DNA from: Cognatishimia activa
GTDB lineage: Bacteria; Pseudomonadota; Alphaproteobacteria; Rhodobacterales; Rhodobacteraceae
DNA: 64,000 nucleotides
NCBI RefSeq assembly: GCF_026016445.1
Contig: NZ_CP096147.1
Location: 2,454,501-2,518,500 of the forward strand
Direction: 5' to 3'
In this document: positions 59,872 to 64,000 of the stretch, in pieces
Layout of the letters: each line of letters begins with the position of its first letter
Numbering within the stretch: the first letter of the stretch is position 1
The notes under the pieces: model-generated
Databases searched by the model: none
What the model saw: the letters and a program-made list of their open reading frames with translations, nothing else
Told to the model about the DNA's origin: nothing
Made by a program: the position numbers and the translations under genes

Positions 59872-62800
59872 TCAAACCTCCGACGGGATTTTCAGGCGAG
59901 TGTTTTCCGGGTCGAGGAAAACAGTGCCAGTGATTTTGGCAGCAATTGTGCGATCAGGCATTGGGATATAGACGGTCTCGCCCATTTTCTCCTGCCCACC
60001 TTCTACAAGCGCCATGGCAATTGGACGACCGGTTGTCCCCTGATCATAAGACGAGGTCACATGCCCCACCATTTTCATTGGGATCGGCTGATTTGGGTCC
60101 AGAACGATCTGAGCGCCTTCTTCGAGCTTCGACATGTCATCCGTTAGTAGCCCAACCAAGTGCCGCCGACCGGCAGCTTTCAAGTCTGGACGTTCTAGAC
60201 CACGTTTGCCCACAAAATCAGGCTTCTTACGACCGATGGTCCAGCTCATATCCATATCATGCGGCGTCACGGTTCCATCCGTGTCTTGGCCGACAATGAT
60301 ATAGCCCTTTTCAGCTCGGAGAACGTGCATCGTTTCCGTGCCATAGGCTGTAATGTCATAGGCTTGGCCAGCATCCCAAATCGCTTCCCAAAGCTGGCGT
60401 GCAGAGTGCGACGGTACGTTGATCTCAAATCCGATTTCACCGGTGAAGCTGATACGGAACAAACGCGCTGGCAGCCCCGCGACGATGCACTCGATGCAAG
60501 ACATATGCGGGAATGTCTCTTCAGTCAGATCAACACCCTCAACCAATGGTGCCAGCACCTTGGCCGCATTTGGACCGTTAAGCGCGACAGCCGCCCATTG
60601 TTCTGTTGTCGATGTCAGCCAGACGTTCAGCTCTGGCCATTCCGTCTGCAGATAATCTTCCATGGTGTTCAGCACACGTGCTGCACCCCCGGTCGTGGTG
60701 GTGACATGGAAGCGATCTTCGGCCAGACGCCCGATCACACCGTCGTCTCGAACGAAACCATCATCCCCCAGCAACAGAGCATAGCGGCAGCGACCAATGC
60801 CGAGCTTGGTGAAAGGGTTTGTGTACATGCGGTTCAGGAACTCAGCAGCATCGGGGCCAACAACCTCGATTTTACCAAGCGTAGAAGCATCAAAAACCCC
60901 AACCGAAGATCGTGTAGCTGCACATTCACGTGTAACAGCCGCATCCATGTCTTCGCCCGTTTTGGGGAAGTACCAAGCACGACGCCATTGCCCGACAGGC
61001 TCAAACGCGGCGCCTTGTTCTTCGGCCCAGCTATCGATTTGGGTCTTGCGGACCACTTCGAAATGATCCCCGCGATGGTAGCCCGCGAAGGCCCCAAAGG
61101 AGGTTGGTGTGTATGGCGGACGGAATGTGGTCAAACCAACTTCTGGCTGTCTCTTGCCCAGAGCGTCAGCAGCGATGTTCAGACCGTTGATGTTGGACAT
61201 CTTACCCTGATCGGTCGCCATACCGTTGGTCGTGTAGCGCTTCACATGTTCGATAGAACGCATGCCTTCACGAACCGCGAGACGCAGGTCTTTTGCCGTC
61301 ACATCGTTTTGGTAATCAACAAAGGCCTTCGCCTTGCCTGCATTCTTATCCGTTGGAAGCTCACGATGGGTGACCCCGCTCCCCTGACGGTCATGCTCAA
61401 CGTCATAAGACTTCTCAGCCGCCGCCTGGCCAAGCGCAGCCACGACCTCAGCCCCTTTCGCAGCGCCATCGTTCAGCGCGGCCGAAATACCCCAAAGGCC
61501 ACGGCTCGCCCCAGCGATCACGCAGTCTTCTGGCGTTTCATTTGGCAGGAAGGTTGTTTGATCATCATCCCAGGTCAGCGACCCTTTGGTATGAGAGAAG
61601 AGGTGCAAAGATGGCGTCCAACCACCCGACATCAAAAGCGCGTCACAAGAAATGACCTCCCCGACACCGACTTCACCATTGGCAACCGGATTGAGGCGCA
61701 CGGACTTAACCCGCAGACGGCCACTGGTCTCGGTGATCGTGTAGGACAGCTTAACCAGAATTCCCCGCTCTTGCGCAGCGTTCATCAGCTCGAAGTCGAC
61801 ATTTTCTCGCGTGTCTACAATGGCTTGAACCTTCGCGCCTGCATCGTGCAGGTCAAAGGCCGCATACCATGCGCTGTCATGGCAAGTCGCGATGACCGGA
61901 GATTTCCCGACCAGAACACCATAACGGTTCAAATAGGTCTGCGCTGACCCAGCAAGCATAACACCTGGGCGATCATTGCCGTGAAACACCAGAGGTTTTT
62001 CCAGTGCGCCCTGCGCCAACACCACCTGTTTTGCGCGCACACGCCACATACGTTCGCGCGGGGTTTCGTCGGGCAGAGATTCCATGTGATCTGTCAGCTT
62101 CTGACAGAGACCGATCATGTTCTGGTGATAGTACCCAATCGCAGTGGTACGGGTCATGATCTTGACGCCCAGCGCGGTCAACGCTGCCTTTTCAGCATCA
62201 ATCCAATCCCAGGCTGCGGAACCATCAATGACGGCCTGAGGCTCCGAGAGAAGGCTGCCACCCAGCTCTGAATTTTCATCCACGATGACGACTTTCAAAC
62301 CGTCCACTGCCGCAGCTTTCGCTGCGGCAAGACCTGTCGGTCCAGCCCCCACAATCAACACATCGCAATGCAGATACCGCGAAGCGTAGTGATCTGGGTC
62401 TTCCTCGGTCGGAGACACACCCAATCCAGCCGCCGCGCGAATGAACGGCTCATAAACCTTGTGCCAAAAGTTCTTCGGCCACATGAAGGTCTTGTAATAA
62501 AACCCTGCCGAAAACAGCATGTAGGCCGCGTCATTCACCGCGCCGACATCAAACTTCAAGCTTGGGTATTTGTTTTGAGAGGTGGTTTCGAGCCCCTCCC
62601 AAATCTCCTGCACGGTAGCACGGGTATTCGGTTCAAAACGCCCCGGACCACGCCGCGTCCCGATCAGGGCATTTGGCTCCTCAGAGCCAGCAGCAACCGG
62701 TCCTCGTGGGCGGTGGTACTTAAACGAGCGGCCCATAAGATGCACGCCATTGGCCAAAAGCGCTGAAGCAACGGTATCCCCTTCAAACCCTCTGAAGGTT

Positions 62801-62874
62801 TTGCCGTCAAAGCTGAAGCTTACAGGTTTCGCAGGATTCACCCGGCCTTTGCCGGCCACACGGTAGTTGCTCAT
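59872..62874 (-). CDS. soxA: Sarcosine oxidase alpha subunit
   Basis: 1000 residues. N-terminal 2Fe-2S-like fold without cluster cysteines (FDGKTFRGFEGDTVASALLANG), then an NAD-binding Rossmann domain (VLIVGAGPTGLAAAKAAAVDG; core GAGPTGLAAAKAA), a second dinucleotide region, and a C-terminal GcvT-like folate domain (EFLNRMYTNPFTKLGIGRCRY, then FRISFTGEIGFEINVPS). SoxA holds NAD and the tetrahydrofolate site that captures the methyl carbon of sarcosine as methylene-THF. It overlaps soxD by 4 bases. Cytoplasmic. Confidence 0.95.
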   Translation of the reverse strand: MSNYRVAGKGRVNPAKPVSFSFDGKTFRGFEGDTVASALLANGVHLMGRSFKYHRPRGPVAAGSEEPNALIGTRRGPGRFEPNTRATVQEIWEGLETTSQNKYPSLKFDVGAVNDAAYMLFSAGFYYKTFMWPKNFWHKVYEPFIRAAAGLGVSPTEEDPDHYASRYLHCDVLIVGAGPTGLAAAKAAAVDGLKVVIVDENSELGGSLLSEPQAVIDGSAAWDWIDAEKAALTALGVKIMTRTTAIGYYHQNMIGLCQKLTDHMESLPDETPRERMWRVRAKQVVLAQGALEKPLVFHGNDRPGVMLAGSAQTYLNRYGVLVGKSPVIATCHDSAWYAAFDLHDAGAKVQAIVDTRENVDFELMNAAQERGILVKLSYTITETSGRLRVKSVRLNPVANGEVGVGEVISCDALLMSGGWTPSLHLFSHTKGSLTWDDDQTTFLPNETPEDCVIAGASRGLWGISAALNDGAAKGAEVVAALGQAAAEKSYDVEHDRQGSGVTHRELPTDKNAGKAKAFVDYQNDVTAKDLRLAVREGMRSIEHVKRYTTNGMATDQGKMSNINGLNIAADALGKRQPEVGLTTFRPPYTPTSFGAFAGYHRGDHFEVVRKTQIDSWAEEQGAAFEPVGQWRRAWYFPKTGEDMDAAVTRECAATRSSVGVFDASTLGKIEVVGPDAAEFLNRMYTNPFTKLGIGRCRYALLLGDDGFVRDDGVIGRLAEDRFHVTTTTGGAARVLNTMEDYLQTEWPELNVWLTSTTEQWAAVALNGPNAAKVLAPLVEGVDLTEETFPHMSCIECIVAGLPARLFRISFTGEIGFEINVPSHSARQLWEAIWDAGQAYDITAYGTETMHVLRAEKGYIIVGQDTDGTVTPHDMDMSWTIGRKKPDFVGKRGLERPDLKAAGRRHLVGLLTDDMSKLEEGAQIVLDPNQPIPMKMVGHVTSSYDQGTTGRPIAMALVEGGQEKMGETVYIPMPDRTIAAKITGTVFLDPENTRLKIPSEV

Positions 62875-63176
62875 CGATCCAACTCCGCCATTAGTTTTTC
62901 AAGATCGGGCTTCGGCTCACCTGCTTTGTAGGTGATCAGGAATTTATCCGAGACCGTGTCGCGAACTGCATTGAAGAACCGCCCGCACCCATGAATATGG
63001 CGCCAACGTTCAAAATGCAGACCTTTCACATTTGCACGGATAAAGAGGAATTTCTCCCATTCTTCATCGCTAAGCTCAGAGGGGTTTTCAGGACGCACAA
63101 TATGCGCCTCGCCTGCATAGGCGAATTCAGCCTCTGGCAGGAGTTCATCACAGTAAGGGCAATGGATCAGTAGCAT
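62871..63176 (-). CDS. soxD: Sarcosine oxidase delta subunit
   Basis: 101 residues, the small zinc-binding subunit. Likely zinc ligands are C6 and C9 in HCPYCDE and H60 and C64 in RHIHGCGRFF, the spacing of SoxD proteins. Its ATG lies 29 bases inside the end of soxB in another frame, with GGGAG upstream, so translation is coupled. It helps assemble the tetramer. Confidence 0.95.
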   Translation of the reverse strand: MLLIHCPYCDELLPEAEFAYAGEAHIVRPENPSELSDEEWEKFLFIRANVKGLHFERWRHIHGCGRFFNAVRDTVSDKFLITYKAGEPKPDLEKLMAELDR

Positions 63177-64000
63177 TTTGATCTCCCTTGTGAGCTACGG
63201 CGGCAGCAGCCGCTTCGTCGATTAGGCGCCCGGTGCGGAAACGCTCCATGGTGAATGGTGCGTTGATCGGGTGCGGTTCATTTTTGGCGATGGTCCAAGC
63301 GAAGGTATGGGCAGACCCAGGTGTGGCTTTAAAGCCGCCAGTACCCCAGCCACAGTTGACGTAGAGCCCTTCGACAGGAGTTTTGGAAATGATTGCGGAG
63401 CGGTCAGGTGTCACGTCCACAATCCCACCCCATTTCCGCAGCATGCGCATGCGGTTGAAAATAGGGAAAATCTCAGAGATCGCAGCGACTGTATGCTCGA
63501 TCAAAGGCAGGCCGCCTCGCTGGCTATAGCTGGTGTATTGATCGGTTCCCGATCCGATCACCAATTCGCCTTTGTCGGACTGGCTGATGTAGGCATGCAC
63601 CGCATTAGACATCACCACGCACGGGAAGATCGGTTTCACCGGTTCACTAACCAGCGCCTGCAACGGATAGCTTTCAAGCGGCAACTGGACATCAGCGGTT
63701 TGCATCACCACCGATGTGTGACCCGCAGCGGAAACGCCTACTTTCTTGGCTTTGATAAAGCCCTTCGCCGTTTCCACACCGGCAACTGACCCGTCTGCGT
63801 TGCGCCGAATAGCCGTTACTGGGCAATTCTGGATGATATCCACACCCCGCATCGCCGCGCCGCGCGCATAACCCCACGCAACCGCATCATGCCGAGCTGT
63901 TCCGGCACGTTCCTGAAGCGCTCCACCCATCACCGGGTAACGTGCGTTCTTGGAAATGCTGAGAGGCGGGCAGTATTCTTTACACTCTTCAGGAGTGAGC
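63148..64000 (-). CDS. soxB: Sarcosine oxidase beta subunit (C-terminal part)
   Basis: The reading frame is open to the right edge, giving about 283 residues of the C-terminal part; the N-terminal FAD motif lies outside. The visible part contains TPEECKEYCPPLS, GTARHDAVAWGYARGA with the His that binds FMN covalently in characterised SoxB, and NCGWGTGGFKATPGSAHTF near the end (core GWGTGGFKATPG). SoxB oxidises sarcosine to glycine. It is the first gene of soxBDAG seen here; a glyA gene often precedes soxB in other genomes but cannot be checked. Confidence 0.95.
   Translation of the reverse strand, partial: LTPEECKEYCPPLSISKNARYPVMGGALQERAGTARHDAVAWGYARGAAMRGVDIIQNCPVTAIRRNADGSVAGVETAKGFIKAKKVGVSAAGHTSVVMQTADVQLPLESYPLQALVSEPVKPIFPCVVMSNAVHAYISQSDKGELVIGSGTDQYTSYSQRGGLPLIEHTVAAISEIFPIFNRMRMLRKWGGIVDVTPDRSAIISKTPVEGLYVNCGWGTGGFKATPGSAHTFAWTIAKNEPHPINAPFTMERFRTGRLIDEAAAAAVAHKGDQNATDPLPLL

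Overview
The window reads as a chromosomal stretch of an aerobic marine alphaproteobacterium, most likely a Rhodobacterales (Roseobacter-group) species. The evidence is indirect: moderately GC-rich codon use, heterotetrameric sarcosine oxidase, several MttB-family proteins paired with dimethylglycine-dehydrogenase-like enzymes, TRAP transporters, an Anbu cluster, and a TPR-sulfotransferase. I see no rRNA, tRNA, CRISPR array, intact insertion sequence or phage gene. Gene density is high and the genes fall into clear functional blocks.

Region 1 (1-17.1 kb) concerns N-methylated amines and amino-acid derivatives. It holds the start of a D-amino-acid-dehydrogenase-type flavoprotein, an Ldh-family imine/keto-acid reductase, two MttB-family methyltransferases, a dimethylglycine-dehydrogenase-like flavin/folate enzyme, LysR and GlxA/AraC regulators, a ProXWV-type betaine ABC transporter, and a GntR-led operon of a DapA-family lyase or aldolase, an aldehyde dehydrogenase and an FAD amine oxidase. 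Region 7 (52.8-64 kb) returns to the theme with a third MttB paralogue, an IclR regulator, a second dimethylglycine-dehydrogenase-like protein, another GlxA/AraC regulator and soxBDAG. Together these suggest uptake of glycine betaine or similar osmolytes, stepwise demethylation, and delivery of C1 units to tetrahydrofolate.

Region 2 (17.4-28.3 kb) is an acyl-CoA module. A seven-gene operon (SDR, ACAD10/11-like acyl-CoA dehydrogenase, CoA ligase, APH-like kinase, TRAP transporter) diverges from a 3-hydroxyacyl-CoA dehydrogenase, TetR regulator and thiolase. The gene set lacks enoyl-CoA hydratase but resembles the levulinate (Lva) route and the ACAD10/11 route for 4-hydroxy acids, in which kinase plus dehydrogenase-like protein replace that step. 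The divergent promoters and a shared operator are readable in the DNA.

Region 3 (28.3-33.1 kb) has a TetR regulator with two palindromic sites, an AhpD-like protein, a 30-codon remnant of an alcohol dehydrogenase, and a self-sufficient reductive dehalogenase fused to its own flavin/2Fe-2S reductase.

Region 4 (33.2-41.9 kb) is a LacI-controlled operon: sugar ABC transporter, GH63-type mannosyl/glucosylglycerate hydrolase, lyxose/mannose isomerase and glycerate 2-kinase. These form a nearly complete predicted route for mannosylglycerate (digeneaside) or glucosylglycerate. Region 5 (42-48.5 kb) has a TPR-sulfotransferase, a large autotransporter with about 21 imperfect repeats, and a membrane-anchored LuxR-type regulator. 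Region 6 (48.5-52.5 kb) is the Anbu proteasome-like peptidase with its transglutaminase, alpha-E and ATP-grasp partners.

All functional statements are from reading the translated sequence and family knowledge; no database search was possible.
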